From: JAKEGN01 sp964465665
Lineage (GTDB): Bacteria > Pseudomonadota > Gammaproteobacteria > Steroidobacterales > Woeseiaceae
Direction: 5' to 3'
Assembly: GCA_964465665.1 (NCBI GenBank)
Contig: CAYXKM010000312.1
Span: 1 to 24,709, forward strand
Length of the DNA: 24,709 bases
The translations under genes were made by a program, and so were the position numbers. The notes under the pieces are model-generated. The model ran no database searches. It had not been told where the DNA came from and saw only the letters and a program-made list of their open reading frames with translations. How positions within the stretch are numbered: position 1 is the stretch's first letter; each line of letters begins with the position of its first letter. Of the stretch, positions 13,435-22,883 are shown piece by piece.

Positions 13435-15053
13435 ACGGTATCGCGCGCCACGATCCCGTCAATGGCGTGGTACGCCGAAAGTATGGCTCCTTCCTGCCAG
13501 CCTTGCAGAAGACTCAAGTGCTCGCCGGCGAAGAATATGTTCTCGTCCGGCGACAGCAATATGCCAGGATCCGAGATGCCCCAGGCGCCGAGCTGAAACG
13601 GAACTTTGAGCCAGGCCACGCTGATGCCGCGGGACACTTCCGCAGAATACTGCGCATGCAGGCGGCTTCCCTGAGTGACGCTCGCATTGATTCGCTGCTG
13701 CGGCGACTGCGCAGCAAACGTGTTGCCGGCGCTTCCGCCGAACATGTAGGCGCCGACCAGGACGCCATTGGCACGGCCGAAACCGTGATTCGGGTACCAG
13801 ATCTGCGTAATATCCTGTGTCGTCCAGGAAATGCCGCCATAGATGTTGTGGTCCTGCTCCCAGAATCGGCGCGACTGGAATCCGATTTTTCCCGCAGAGG
13901 TGTAACTGAAACTGGCTATGGCTGACTGGTGTGCGGCCGAAAAGTCATTTGCGATGTTACGCAGCACCGTTGCCGGGATCGTGCACACGCAATAATCCGC
14001 ATCGAGGTTGAAAGCCGAGCCGAACCGGTCCTGGTACACCACTCGTACGCCGCCGGCGATCTTGCGTATTTCACTGACCACGGCTTCGAAAACGATGTCC
14101 GCCGCGACCTGTAGTTCGAACGCAATGGCAATGCGGTCCATGCCGCCGACCGGCTGCAACATCGTTGGTTGCTGTTCGAGGTCCTGCGCATAGTCCTGCC
14201 GCAACTGCCAGAAAGTCTCACCGATGAGTTCCTGCAACTGCAAGGGCGATACCAGTTCGCCGCGCTGCCGGCTGCCAGTATTCTCCTGCTCTGGGAACCC
14301 GGCTCGTGCGGTACCTGTATAAGCGTAACTGCCGTTGAGATCGCCGAATTCCTGCAGCATTGCAAGAATATTCATCTTGTCGGCGGCCGACAGATCCTGG
14401 TCGAGCGCATTCTGGTTCACCGCCTTCGCCAGCAGTCGCGCAATGTTGCCGCGAGTATCCGCAACTATGCGGCGTTTGATCTGCGGTACTCCGCCGAACG
14501 ATGTCGTCGAGTGCAGCAGTGCTGCGTGATTGTCGTTGACGAAAGTTTCCACTGCGACACCGAACTGGCGGCAGTAGCCGAGCAGAAACTCGTGATGGTG
14601 GGAGATGCGTGCCGGGCCAGGGTTAAAATAGAGATCGGCGTCGACATCGAAAGTGCAGACCTGCACGGAATCTGTTTCGACGGCGCTGTCGCCCGCACGC
14701 AGGGTCCGGTTGCGGCCGCCCGCTACAGTGGTGGCCTCGAGAATCGTGCATGCATAACCGAGTTTTCGCATTTCGAACGCCGTGGTCATACCCGCGATGC
14801 CGGCACCGAGTATCACAATGCTTTTGCCCACCCCGACGTTGGAAGGCCAGTCGCCGGGCCGCGGCGATTGCAGCCGCGGAGGCGGCGGTGGCTGAACCGG
14901 CGCGCCGGGTGCGGCGGATGAGGAACCGCAGGACGCTGCGGACGCGCCGACACCCATCGCAGCCATCGTGCGTAACATCGCGGCGCTGCCGGCAATGCGG
15001 CCGATGGTAGCCAGGAATTCCCGCCGGGGAATGTTTTTATTGTCAGTTGTCAT
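13431..15053 (-). CDS. FAD-dependent amine oxidase, Tat-exported, probably a lipoprotein
   Basis: About 540 residues. The N-terminus has a twin-arginine signal (PRREFLATIG at about 9-18), a hydrophobic stretch and then SAASC (Cys42) followed by a Ser/Gly/Pro-rich linker, so it is probably exported folded and lipid-anchored. The FAD-binding Rossmann motif ILGAGIAGM with the following acidic strand end (CTILEATTVAGGRNRT) is at about 81-110. The C-terminal FAD motif is IFFAGEHLSLLQGWQEGAILSA. This is the flavin monoamine / L-amino acid oxidase superfamily, which makes an imine and H2O2 from an amine. The start at ATG 15053 puts the Tat motif at its usual place; GGAGG is only 2 nt upstream, and ATG 15089 is an alternative. 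The glucokinase gene lies 72 nt upstream on the same strand. Substrate unknown. Confidence 0.9.
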   Translation of the reverse strand: MTTDNKNIPRREFLATIGRIAGSAAMLRTMAAMGVGASAASCGSSSAAPGAPVQPPPPPRLQSPRPGDWPSNVGVGKSIVILGAGIAGMTTAFEMRKLGYACTILEATTVAGGRNRTLRAGDSAVETDSVQVCTFDVDADLYFNPGPARISHHHEFLLGYCRQFGVAVETFVNDNHAALLHSTTSFGGVPQIKRRIVADTRGNIARLLAKAVNQNALDQDLSAADKMNILAMLQEFGDLNGSYAYTGTARAGFPEQENTGSRQRGELVSPLQLQELIGETFWQLRQDYAQDLEQQPTMLQPVGGMDRIAIAFELQVAADIVFEAVVSEIRKIAGGVRVVYQDRFGSAFNLDADYCVCTIPATVLRNIANDFSAAHQSAIASFSYTSAGKIGFQSRRFWEQDHNIYGGISWTTQDITQIWYPNHGFGRANGVLVGAYMFGGSAGNTFAAQSPQQRINASVTQGSRLHAQYSAEVSRGISVAWLKVPFQLGAWGISDPGILLSPDENIFFAGEHLSLLQGWQEGAILSAYHAIDGIVARDTV

Positions 15054-15106
15054 GGCCTCCCCCGCGCCTCCCTTGCGCGACCTCCTCATTCGACCGGCTA
15101 AACCGG

Positions 15107-15118
15107 CGGGAATTCCCG
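15107..15118. promoter_or_regulatory. Palindrome CGGGAATTCCCG between glucokinase and oxidase genes
   Basis: A perfect 12-bp palindrome in the 72-nt spacer between two minus-strand genes, flanked by a short CCGG-CTAAA-CCGG hairpin. It could be an operator for the oxidase gene or an RNA hairpin. No T-run follows on the minus strand, so it is not a clear terminator. Confidence 0.25.
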
Positions 15119-15125
15119 GTGCAGG

Positions 15126-16112
15126 TCAAACCAGCGCCTGTAATAACTGCTTCGCTTGATAGGTCGCGCCGAGCAGGCCAGGTTCGGGATAGACGATAAG
15201 TTGCGTGGGAATACGTTCCATGAGGGAACGGTGCCGTCCCTTCGCTTCGAATCCGCTGCGAAAACGGCTGCCGACCAGCAGATCAGGGTAACGGCGCGCG
15301 ATGCCGCCGGCGATGTAGATCCTGTCCGTCGCACCGAGTGCAAGGGTCAGGTTTCCCGCGACCTGACCCAGGATCTCGAAGAAAAGCTGCAATGCCTCGC
15401 CCGCCCGCCCGCTGTTGCTTTCGGCAGCCAATCGGCAGATCTCGGCAGCGGAGAGGCTTGCGGACTTGTCGCCGTGAATTCGCGACAAGGCCCAGTAAAT
15501 ATTCTCGAGGCCCGGGCCGGACACGAGCCGTTCGTCGGATACGCGGTCGAAGCGCTCGCGCAGCGCCGCGAAAACATCGATCTGTACCTGCGTTTCCGGC
15601 GCAAAACCGACATGCCCTGCCTCGCCCACGACCGGAAAGATGCTGTCTCCGCGTTTGTACAACCCGGCCGCGCCGAGTCCCGTTCCCGGTCCGATGACGC
15701 CAACGGTAAAATCGTCATCCGGCAACGGCCCCGGGGCCGGGAGGCCTACAGGCAGGCAATCGGACTCCTGCAACAGGGGAATGGAATAGGCAATGGCCTC
15801 GAAGTCGTTGCACAGGCCTACCGCCGGCTCGCCAAACTCCTTGCGCAAATCCTCTGCATTGATGCTCCAGTCGTTGTTGGTGAAGCGCACCCGCCCATCG
15901 ACGATGGGGCCAGCAACCGCCAGGCAGATGACAACAGGATCCGCAGCGTGCACCCGCGTCAGGTAATGCCGAATCGCAAGTTCCGGCGATTCGAAGTCCT
16001 TGCAATGCAATGTCACTTCGGAATGAAACCCGCTCCGCTTCGGCTCGACCACTGCGAATCGCGCGTTCGTGCCGCCGATATCACCAATCAATAGACTTTG
16101 CGTGCGGATCAT
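15126..16112 (-). CDS. glk: Glucokinase
   Basis: The 328-residue cytoplasmic enzyme phosphorylates glucose with ATP to glucose 6-phosphate. It matches the bacterial Glk family (E. coli Glk is 321 residues): phosphate loop LIGDIGGTNARFA (8-20), sugar-binding FTNNDWSI (77-84), catalytic Asp103 in LCNDFEAIAY, adenosine-side GVIGPGTGLGAAGLY, sugar-contacting GEAGHVGFAP, and late IYIAGGIARR. The start is ATG 16112; GGAG sits unusually close, 2 nt upstream. It is divergent from malQ with 124 nt between, so one control region may serve both. Glucose freed by MalQ would enter metabolism through this enzyme. Confidence 0.94.
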   Translation of the reverse strand: MIRTQSLLIGDIGGTNARFAVVEPKRSGFHSEVTLHCKDFESPELAIRHYLTRVHAADPVVICLAVAGPIVDGRVRFTNNDWSINAEDLRKEFGEPAVGLCNDFEAIAYSIPLLQESDCLPVGLPAPGPLPDDDFTVGVIGPGTGLGAAGLYKRGDSIFPVVGEAGHVGFAPETQVQIDVFAALRERFDRVSDERLVSGPGLENIYWALSRIHGDKSASLSAAEICRLAAESNSGRAGEALQLFFEILGQVAGNLTLALGATDRIYIAGGIARRYPDLLVGSRFRSGFEAKGRHRSLMERIPTQLIVYPEPGLLGATYQAKQLLQALV

Positions 16113-16157
16113 GACTCCGTGATTCTATCGGTCTGTCGCTTGCAGCGCATGGCCATT

Positions 16158-16163
16158 TATACT
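16158..16163 (+). promoter_or_regulatory. Possible -10 element of the malQ-glg operon
   Basis: TATACT lies about 75 nt before malQ in the 124-nt glk/malQ divergent spacer and matches the sigma70 -10 consensus in five of six positions. No good -35 hexamer is found 16-18 nt upstream, so this is only a candidate. Confidence 0.2.
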
Positions 16164-16236
16164 CTCACAGAACCTGCCATGACACCGCGTTGCGTTGTCC
16201 GGGCGACCCGTCACTCGAAGTTGATTCGGATATTCC

Positions 16237-17790
16237 ATGACAATCGAAACTCACAAGGAAGTCGAGACCTTGCCGCGCCAGCGGCAGGCTGGCATCGGAC
16301 TGCACATAACGTCACTGCCCGGCAATTACGGTATAGGTGAAATCGGCGACGCTGCCCATGCGTTCATCGATGCGATGCTGCGGATGAATTTGCGCGTATG
16401 GCAGTTCCTGCCGCTCGGGCCAACGGCATTCGGCGATTCACCTTACCAGCCGCTCTCCACTTTCGCCGGCAACGAACTGCTCATCGACACGGCATCGCTG
16501 ATACGCGCAGGCTTGCTGACGTCGAATGAAGCAGACAGCATGCTCGGTCTGCCCGACGCGTTTGTCGACTACAGCTCCGTAATTCCCAGGAAGAAAGCCC
16601 TGTTGGAACGCGCAGCCGGCCGCTTCGACGCGCAGGCGAATGCAGCGGTCAAATCGGACTTCGACCGGTTCCTGGAGCGTCACGATTCCCGCTGGCTCCA
16701 CGACTACGCCATGTATCGAGTGCTGAGAACACGCCACGGCGAGCAATCGTGGCCGAAATGGGATGCGCCGTTTGTGCACCGGGATCCAGCTGCGTTGCGC
16801 AACCTGCAATCACAGGCCGCAAACGAGATTGCAAACGCCAAGATCATCCAGTTCCTGTTCCACAGGCAATGGCAGCACTTGAAGGACTACGCAGCAGAGC
16901 GCGGAGTGCTGATGTTCGGTGATATGCCGATTTATATCGCTCTCGACAGTTCGGATGCCTGGGCCAATCGCGAGATTCTCAATATCGATGACCAAGGTCG
17001 TCCAGATTACATTGCGGGCGTGCCGCCGGATTACTTCAGCGAGGAGGGACAGTTATGGGGCAATCCGCTGTATGACTGGAAACATCACGCGACCGACGGC
17101 TACCGGTGGTGGATCGAACGGCTGCGGCAGTCCGCAGAGCTCGCCGATATCGTACGCATCGATCATTTTCGGGGTCTTGAATCGTATTGGTCCATACCGT
17201 CAAGTGCGACGTCCGCACGTATCGGCGAGTGGCTTCCAGGACCTCGGGACGAAATCTTCGACGCATTGAAAAAAGCCCTGGGTCACTTGCCGATCGTTGC
17301 CGAGGACCTCGGTGTGATCACACCGGAGGTCGATGCATTGCGCGAACGGCACCGGATTCCCGGCATGAAAGTCCTGCAGTTCGAAGTCGGAAACGACAGT
17401 TTTACCGCCGGTAGCATCGTCGAAAATTGCATTTGTTACACCGGCACTCACGACAACGACACCACCGTCGGCTGGTTTCATGGAAGTCCGGACGATTCCC
17501 GCAGCCAAACAGAGATTGCAAAGACCCGGAAAGCGCTGTTGGAAATTACCGGCGGAAGTGCAGAAACCGTACATAATGACTTGATCACATTGGCTTTTTC
17601 GACGCCCGCAAAACTTGCAATCGCCCCACTGCAGGATTACCTTGGCCTGGGGTCCGAAGCACGCCTGAATACGCCGGGCACATCCGCAAACAACTGGCGC
17701 TGGCGCATGCAATCAGAACAACTGAGCCCCTCACTGATGGACGCGAACGGGCAACGAGTCGAAAATGCCGGGCGAGGCATGGCGCGCTGA
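16237..17790 (+). CDS. malQ: 4-alpha-glucanotransferase (amylomaltase, GH77)
   Basis: The 517-residue cytoplasmic enzyme moves alpha-1,4-glucan segments between maltodextrins and releases glucose. GH77 marks are LHITSLPGNYGIGEIGDAA (22-40), WQFLPLGPTAFGDSPYQ, FGDMPIYIALDSSD, the nucleophile Asp309 in VRIDHFRGL, the acid/base Glu356 in AEDLGVITPEV, and Asp406 in YTGTHDNDTTVGW. Length agrees with the short amylomaltase type without the N-terminal extension of E. coli MalQ. The start ATG 16237 has a weak binding site. It is the first gene of the glycogen operon, 27 nt before glgC. Here it probably recycles short glucans left by GlgP. Confidence 0.95.
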   Translation: MTIETHKEVETLPRQRQAGIGLHITSLPGNYGIGEIGDAAHAFIDAMLRMNLRVWQFLPLGPTAFGDSPYQPLSTFAGNELLIDTASLIRAGLLTSNEADSMLGLPDAFVDYSSVIPRKKALLERAAGRFDAQANAAVKSDFDRFLERHDSRWLHDYAMYRVLRTRHGEQSWPKWDAPFVHRDPAALRNLQSQAANEIANAKIIQFLFHRQWQHLKDYAAERGVLMFGDMPIYIALDSSDAWANREILNIDDQGRPDYIAGVPPDYFSEEGQLWGNPLYDWKHHATDGYRWWIERLRQSAELADIVRIDHFRGLESYWSIPSSATSARIGEWLPGPRDEIFDALKKALGHLPIVAEDLGVITPEVDALRERHRIPGMKVLQFEVGNDSFTAGSIVENCICYTGTHDNDTTVGWFHGSPDDSRSQTEIAKTRKALLEITGGSAETVHNDLITLAFSTPAKLAIAPLQDYLGLGSEARLNTPGTSANNWRWRMQSEQLSPSLMDANGQRVENAGRGMAR

Positions 17791-17817
17791 TAGTGAAAAG
17801 ACGGGGAGACTGATTCG

Positions 17818-19101
17818 ATGCCTGCGACCAATGAGTACGAGGACAGTCGTTATGTTAGTCGGCTGACGCGGGACACCCTGGCGCTGATACTTGCGGGCGG
17901 ACAGGGATCCCGGCTGTATGAGCTGACAAAATGGCGCGCCAAACCGTCACTGTACTTCGGGGGCAAGTTCCGCATCATCGATTTTCCACTGTCCAATTGC
18001 GTCAATTCCGGGGTTCGGCGCATCGGGGTGCTGACGCAGTACAAGGCCCATTCGCTAATTCGTCACCTGGTACTTGGCTGGTCCTGGTCTCACGCAGGCG
18101 ACCGGGAATTCATAGAAATTCTTCCGGCGTCGCAGCGCATCGGCGGTGAGTGGTATCGCGGCACTGCGGATGCGGTGTACCAGAACCTCGACATCATCCG
18201 CGCGCACAAACCACGGTTCGTGCTCATTCTTTCCGGGGATCATATCTACAAGATGGATTACGGCCCGTTCCTTGCGGCGCACGTCGAAAAGGAAGCGGAC
18301 ATGACGGTCTGCTGCATCGAGGTGCCGATTGCGGAAGCAGCCGGGGCACTCGGCGTCATGACCGTCGATGAAAACGACCGTGTCGTCGCATTTCACGAGA
18401 AACCCGAGCAGCCGACGCCGCTGCCGGGACGGCCCGATGTGTGCCTCGCGTCGATGGGAAACTACATATTCAATACCGGTTTCCTGTTCGAGCAGGTCAT
18501 CAAGGATGCCGATACGCCGGGCACCAATCACGACTTCGGACGCAACGTCATTCCGTCGATCATCCGGAATTACCGGGTTTACGCCTATCCGTTTCGCGAT
18601 CCCAACACCCAGCAGCAAGCGTACTGGCGCGACGTCGGCACACTCGATGCTTTCTGGGAAGCCAACATGGAACTGATTTCGGTTATTCCGCAACTCAACC
18701 TGTACGATGAACTGTGGCCAATTTTTACCCACCAGAGCCAGTTGCCGCCGGCGAAGTTCGTGTTCGACGATGCGGACCGACGTGGCGAGGCCATACAGTC
18801 GATGATCTCGGGCGGATGCATCGTCTCAGGAGCGAGCGTCAGAAAGTCAGTGCTCTTCTCCAGCTGTCGCATTCATTCGTACAGCAAAGTGAACGATTCC
18901 GTCGTGCTGCCTGAGGTGCGCGTCGAGCAGAACTGCCGCGTCAACCGGGCGATCATCGATCGCGGAACCATACTGCCGGAAGGGACAGTCATTGGAGAGG
19001 ATGCCAAATTGGACCGGGATCGTGGTTTCCGTGTCACCGACAGCGGCCTTACGCTGGTTACCGCGGAAATGCTCGGACAGCAACTGCATTTCACGCGCTA
19101 G
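17818..19101 (+). CDS. glgC: Glucose-1-phosphate adenylyltransferase (ADP-glucose pyrophosphorylase)
   Basis: The 427-residue enzyme makes ADP-glucose from glucose 1-phosphate and ATP, the committed step of bacterial glycogen synthesis. The nucleotidyltransferase motif LAGGQGSRLYELT (25-37) is followed by RAKPSLYFGGKFRIIDFPLSN, LTQYKAHSLIRHL, the active-site region LSGDHIYKMDY, FHEKPEQP, and the C-terminal left-handed beta-helix (GGCIVSGASVRKSVLFSS). E. coli GlgC is 431 residues. GGAG lies 9 nt before ATG 17818. The enzyme is a tetramer controlled by glycolytic metabolites in relatives; the effectors here cannot be predicted. glgA follows after 6 nt. Confidence 0.97.
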   Translation: MPATNEYEDSRYVSRLTRDTLALILAGGQGSRLYELTKWRAKPSLYFGGKFRIIDFPLSNCVNSGVRRIGVLTQYKAHSLIRHLVLGWSWSHAGDREFIEILPASQRIGGEWYRGTADAVYQNLDIIRAHKPRFVLILSGDHIYKMDYGPFLAAHVEKEADMTVCCIEVPIAEAAGALGVMTVDENDRVVAFHEKPEQPTPLPGRPDVCLASMGNYIFNTGFLFEQVIKDADTPGTNHDFGRNVIPSIIRNYRVYAYPFRDPNTQQQAYWRDVGTLDAFWEANMELISVIPQLNLYDELWPIFTHQSQLPPAKFVFDDADRRGEAIQSMISGGCIVSGASVRKSVLFSSCRIHSYSKVNDSVVLPEVRVEQNCRVNRAIIDRGTILPEGTVIGEDAKLDRDRGFRVTDSGLTLVTAEMLGQQLHFTR

Positions 19102-19107
19102 GCCGGG

Positions 19108-20679
19108 TTGTCAGCCATCAAGAGCCAGCAGATAATTTTCATTGCCGCCGAGAATGCGGCGTTGCCCGGCGGCAAGGTCGGCGGCATCGGCGATGTCGTG
19201 CGTGATCTGCCACGAGCGCTCGCCGACGCGGGTTGGCGGCCGCTGGTGGTCACACCCGCCTACGGGATACTTGAAAAACTCCACGGTGCGCGACAGGTTT
19301 CAGCACTGGATGTGCCTTTCGGCAGTGGTAAGCATCGCGTCGATGTCATCGAAGTTCCCGGGCAGGATACCCGCGTGCGGCATATCGTCCTCGAGCATCC
19401 GTTATTCTCTCCGCACGGTGCCGGACGGATTTACGTGGATGACGGGCCCGACCGGCCTTTTGCCAGCGACTCCGGCAAATTCGCTTTCCTGTCAATCGCC
19501 GCGGCAACGTATATTCGGCAACTCGATGCGCCACCGCAAATCGTGCATTTGCACGACTGGCACACGGCGCTGTACCTGCTGCTGCGCGCTTCCGACCCGC
19601 GCTTTGCCGGCTTGCGTGGAATCCGCACCGTTTTCACCATACACAACATGGCATTCCAGGGCATCCGGCCACTGACAGGCGACCCGTCGTCGCTGGACAA
19701 CTGGTTTCCGCGGTTGCGATACGATCCGAACGTTGTCACCGATCCGCGCTACCCCGACTGCGTTAACCCGATGGCCGTTGCCATTCGACTTGCGGACAAG
19801 ATCAACACCGTATCGCCAACCTATGCGAACGAGATCCTGCAGCCGAGCGATCCGGTTCGCGGCTTCTCCGGCGGCGAGGGACTGGAAACAGAACTCCGGG
19901 CCGCTGTCGCGCGCAAGCGCCTGGTCGGCATTCTCAACGGTTGCGAGTATCCAAAGCGCGACCGGCGACGGCCCGGCTGGCGGCGGATCCTGGAAACGAT
20001 CAGTGCGGAACTCGAACTTTGGCGCAGCCGCAATCCGGAATCGGACAGGATCCATGAGCTGTCGGCCGCGTGTATCCGCAAACTGCCACGGCGCCGGCCG
20101 ACGACCGTGTTGACCAGCATCGGCAGACTGACCGGACAGAAAACGGATCTGTTCCTCCAGCCAACCGGAGGTGCAAGCACAACGCTGGACTCCATACTCC
20201 GGCGCCTCGGCAGAAACGGCGTGCTGATCATGGTCGGCAGCGGCGACAAAGTGCTGCAGCAACGCGTTGCAGCCATCGCACGCCGGCACGAAAATTTCCT
20301 TTTTCTTTGCGGGTACTCCGAAACATTCTCCGAAATGCTTTACGCAAGCGGCGATCTGTTCCTCATGCCCAGCAGTTTCGAACCCTGCGGCATCAGCCAG
20401 ATGCTGGCCATGCGCAGCGGGCAGCCTTGTGTCGTGCATGCGGTCGGCGGCCTGAAGGATACCGTTCGTGACGGCGAGACCGGTTTCACATTCGATGGCA
20501 ACGCGCCGGAAGAACAGGCCCGCAACTTTGTCAGCGCCGTCGACAGGGCACTGGATATGCGCGCGAACGATCAGGATCGCTGGTTGCAGATGCGTCACCA
20601 GGCGGAGGCGCAGCGTTTCAGCTGGCAGGCGACAGCGGAACGTTACATCCGGGACTTGTATGAAATCGTCCATGGCTGA
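19108..20679 (+). CDS. glgA: Glycogen synthase, ADP-glucose type (GT5), divergent subfamily
   Basis: The 523-residue enzyme adds glucosyl units from ADP-glucose to glycogen. The N-terminal Rossmann domain has the GT5 signature KVGGIGDVVRDLPRAL (23-38), VHLHDWHTALYLLLRA and TIHNMAFQG; the C-terminal domain has SIGRLTGQK and MPSSFEPCGISQMLAMRSG. Between them the usual NGID(T)DxWNP motif is replaced by GILNGCEYPKRDRRR and a divergent stretch of about 60 residues; this variant occurs, from memory, in marine gammaproteobacterial GlgA proteins. The only plausible start is TTG 19108, six nt after the glgC stop and without a good binding site, so translation is probably coupled to glgC. It overlaps the glgB start. 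Confidence 0.93.
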   Translation: MSAIKSQQIIFIAAENAALPGGKVGGIGDVVRDLPRALADAGWRPLVVTPAYGILEKLHGARQVSALDVPFGSGKHRVDVIEVPGQDTRVRHIVLEHPLFSPHGAGRIYVDDGPDRPFASDSGKFAFLSIAAATYIRQLDAPPQIVHLHDWHTALYLLLRASDPRFAGLRGIRTVFTIHNMAFQGIRPLTGDPSSLDNWFPRLRYDPNVVTDPRYPDCVNPMAVAIRLADKINTVSPTYANEILQPSDPVRGFSGGEGLETELRAAVARKRLVGILNGCEYPKRDRRRPGWRRILETISAELELWRSRNPESDRIHELSAACIRKLPRRRPTTVLTSIGRLTGQKTDLFLQPTGGASTTLDSILRRLGRNGVLIMVGSGDKVLQQRVAAIARRHENFLFLCGYSETFSEMLYASGDLFLMPSSFEPCGISQMLAMRSGQPCVVHAVGGLKDTVRDGETGFTFDGNAPEEQARNFVSAVDRALDMRANDQDRWLQMRHQAEAQRFSWQATAERYIRDLYEIVHG

Positions 20680-22861
20680 ATCGGCACCGGGTAGATCTGT
20701 ACTCGACGCACTGGCAGCCGGCTTGCACAGCAATCCATTTGCCGTGCTCGGGCCACACAGGGAGAACGGCCAACGCCGCGTTCGCTGCCTGTTGCCGCAG
20801 GCGGCGTCGGTATGGCTGGTCGATGTGAGAGGCAATGTCATCGCCACCGCGGAGCGCATCCACGACGCCGGTATCTTCTCGGCACAGTTGCCGGCACGCA
20901 TCCGCCGTTATCGCCTGCGTATGCTGACAGCATCCGGCTGCGCCAGCGACATCGAAGACCCGTATCGCTTTCCGTCGACGCTCGGCGAACTGGATCTGTA
21001 CCTGCTGGGCGAGGGCTCGCATCGCGAGATATACAGGAAACTCGGGTCGCATTGCATGCAGCACCTCGGAATAACGGGAACACGATTTGCCGTGTGGGCG
21101 CCGAATGCGCGCCGCGTCAGCGTTGTTGGCAACTTCAACGACTGGGACGGGCGCCGACACGTAATGCGGCTGCATCCCGGCAACGGCATCTGGGAAATAT
21201 TCCTGCCCGAATTGGCCCCCGGCGCCAAATACAAGTACGAACTGCTCGACCAGGCCGGCAAACTGTTGCCGCTGAAGTCGGATCCGTATGCGCATTACTT
21301 CGAACCGCCGCCGCACAATGCCTCGGTCGTGTACCAGAGCCGATACAACTGGAACGACGCCCTGTGGATGAGCCAACGCAGCACCGTGCCCGCACTTGAC
21401 AGGCCACTTTGCATTTACGAAGTACATCTCGGTTCCTGGCGGCGCAATACACTGGAGGGCAATCGCCCGCTGACCTACCGCGAGCATGCGCGGGAGCTGG
21501 TTGCTTATGTCTCCGAAATGGAGTTCACCCATGTCGAGTTGCTGCCCGTCACGGAACATCCGTTCGACGGATCATGGGGTTATCAGCCCATCGGCCTGTA
21601 TGCGCCGACGCAGCGATTCGGAGAGCCGGACGATTTCCGTTATCTCGTCGAGCAGTGCCACCGGGCCGGCATCGGCGTGATCGTAGACTGGGTGCCAGCG
21701 CATTTTCCCCGCGACGAACACGGCTTGCGCCGTTTCGATGGCACGGCCCTGTATGAACACGAGGACCCCCGAAAAGGCGAACATGCAGACTGGGGCACCT
21801 TGATCTTCAATTTCGGCCGCCGCGAGATCATCAACTACCTGGTTGGCAGTGCACTGTACTGGATCGAGGAATTTCATATCGATGCATTGCGTGTCGATGC
21901 CGTTGCCTCGATGCTGTATCTCGACTATTCGCGCAAGGACGGCGAATGGATACCCAATGAGCTCGGTGGCAACGAAAATCTCGAAGCAGTCGACTTCCTG
22001 CGCCGCCTCAATCGGGAAATTCATGCCAGGGGCGCGATGTCGTTCGCCGAGGAGTCCACCGCATGGTCGGGGGTGTCGCGCCCGACGGATTACGGTGGCC
22101 TTGGATTTACCTACAAATGGAACATGGGCTGGATGAACGACACCCTTGCTTACATGAGTGAGGATCCGGTGCATCGGCGATATCATCATGACAAGATGAC
22201 ATTTGGCCTCGTGTACGCATTCAACGAGAATTTCGTATTGCCCCTTTCACACGATGAAGTCGTGCACGGAAAACGCTCCTTGCTCGGCCGCATGCCGGGA
22301 GACGAATGGCAGAAGTTCGCCAATCTCCGTGCGTATCTGGCCATGATGTACTGCCATCCAGGCAAGAAACTCCTGTTCATGGGCGGGGAGCTGGCACAGT
22401 GGCAGGAATGGAGCCACGATCGATCGCTCGACTGGCATCTGCTGGAAAAGCAGGAACACCGTGGGGTACAGAAACTGGTCCAGGACCTGAACCGGCTGTA
22501 CCGGCAAACGCCTCCGATGCACGAGGTCGATTTTGCAGCACAGGGATTCGACTGGATCGACTGGCAGGACCGTGATTCCAGCATTTTTTCATGGCTCCGG
22601 CGGGACCGGAACGGCAATTCTGTGGCCTGCGTTGCAAACCTCACGCCGGTCGTCCGATACCATTATCGCATCGGCGTTCCGCAGGGCGGCAGGTATGTCG
22701 AGCTGCTTAACACGGATTCGGCGGTGTACGGCGGCAGCAATACGGGAAATGCGGGCATCGTGCTTGCCAAAGCGCAGAACAGTCACGGCAAACCGTTCTC
22801 CCTGGAGTTGACGCTGCCTCCGCTGGCCACACTGATTCTCGCCCCGGCCGCTGCCGGATGA
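20660..22861 (+). CDS. glgB: 1,4-alpha-glucan branching enzyme (GH13)
   Basis: About 733 residues, close to E. coli GlgB (728). It cuts an alpha-1,4 chain and rejoins it as an alpha-1,6 branch. The order is an N-terminal module (SNPFAVLGPHRE), a CBM48 domain (TRFAVWAPNARRVSVVGNFNDWDGR), the catalytic barrel, and a C-terminal beta domain. Catalytic residues by position are Asp413 in ALRVDAVASML (nucleophile) and Glu464 in FAEESTAW (acid/base); also seen are VELLPVTEHPFDGSWGYQ and LPLSHDEVVHGKRSLL. Two starts are possible: ATG 20660 with GGGA 5 nt upstream, used here, and ATG 20672. Either overlaps glgA (20 or 8 nt), which indicates coupling. glgP starts 22 nt after. Confidence 0.96.
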   Translation: MKSSMAESAPGRSVLDALAAGLHSNPFAVLGPHRENGQRRVRCLLPQAASVWLVDVRGNVIATAERIHDAGIFSAQLPARIRRYRLRMLTASGCASDIEDPYRFPSTLGELDLYLLGEGSHREIYRKLGSHCMQHLGITGTRFAVWAPNARRVSVVGNFNDWDGRRHVMRLHPGNGIWEIFLPELAPGAKYKYELLDQAGKLLPLKSDPYAHYFEPPPHNASVVYQSRYNWNDALWMSQRSTVPALDRPLCIYEVHLGSWRRNTLEGNRPLTYREHARELVAYVSEMEFTHVELLPVTEHPFDGSWGYQPIGLYAPTQRFGEPDDFRYLVEQCHRAGIGVIVDWVPAHFPRDEHGLRRFDGTALYEHEDPRKGEHADWGTLIFNFGRREIINYLVGSALYWIEEFHIDALRVDAVASMLYLDYSRKDGEWIPNELGGNENLEAVDFLRRLNREIHARGAMSFAEESTAWSGVSRPTDYGGLGFTYKWNMGWMNDTLAYMSEDPVHRRYHHDKMTFGLVYAFNENFVLPLSHDEVVHGKRSLLGRMPGDEWQKFANLRAYLAMMYCHPGKKLLFMGGELAQWQEWSHDRSLDWHLLEKQEHRGVQKLVQDLNRLYRQTPPMHEVDFAAQGFDWIDWQDRDSSIFSWLRRDRNGNSVACVANLTPVVRYHYRIGVPQGGRYVELLNTDSAVYGGSNTGNAGIVLAKAQNSHGKPFSLELTLPPLATLILAPAAAG

Positions 22862-22883
22862 GCCGCATGATGGAGACGACTTG

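Noticed and set aside
19492..20901. 469-aa antisense ORF across glgA and glgB
   Set aside because: It is antisense to two well-conserved enzymes and shows no domain pattern.
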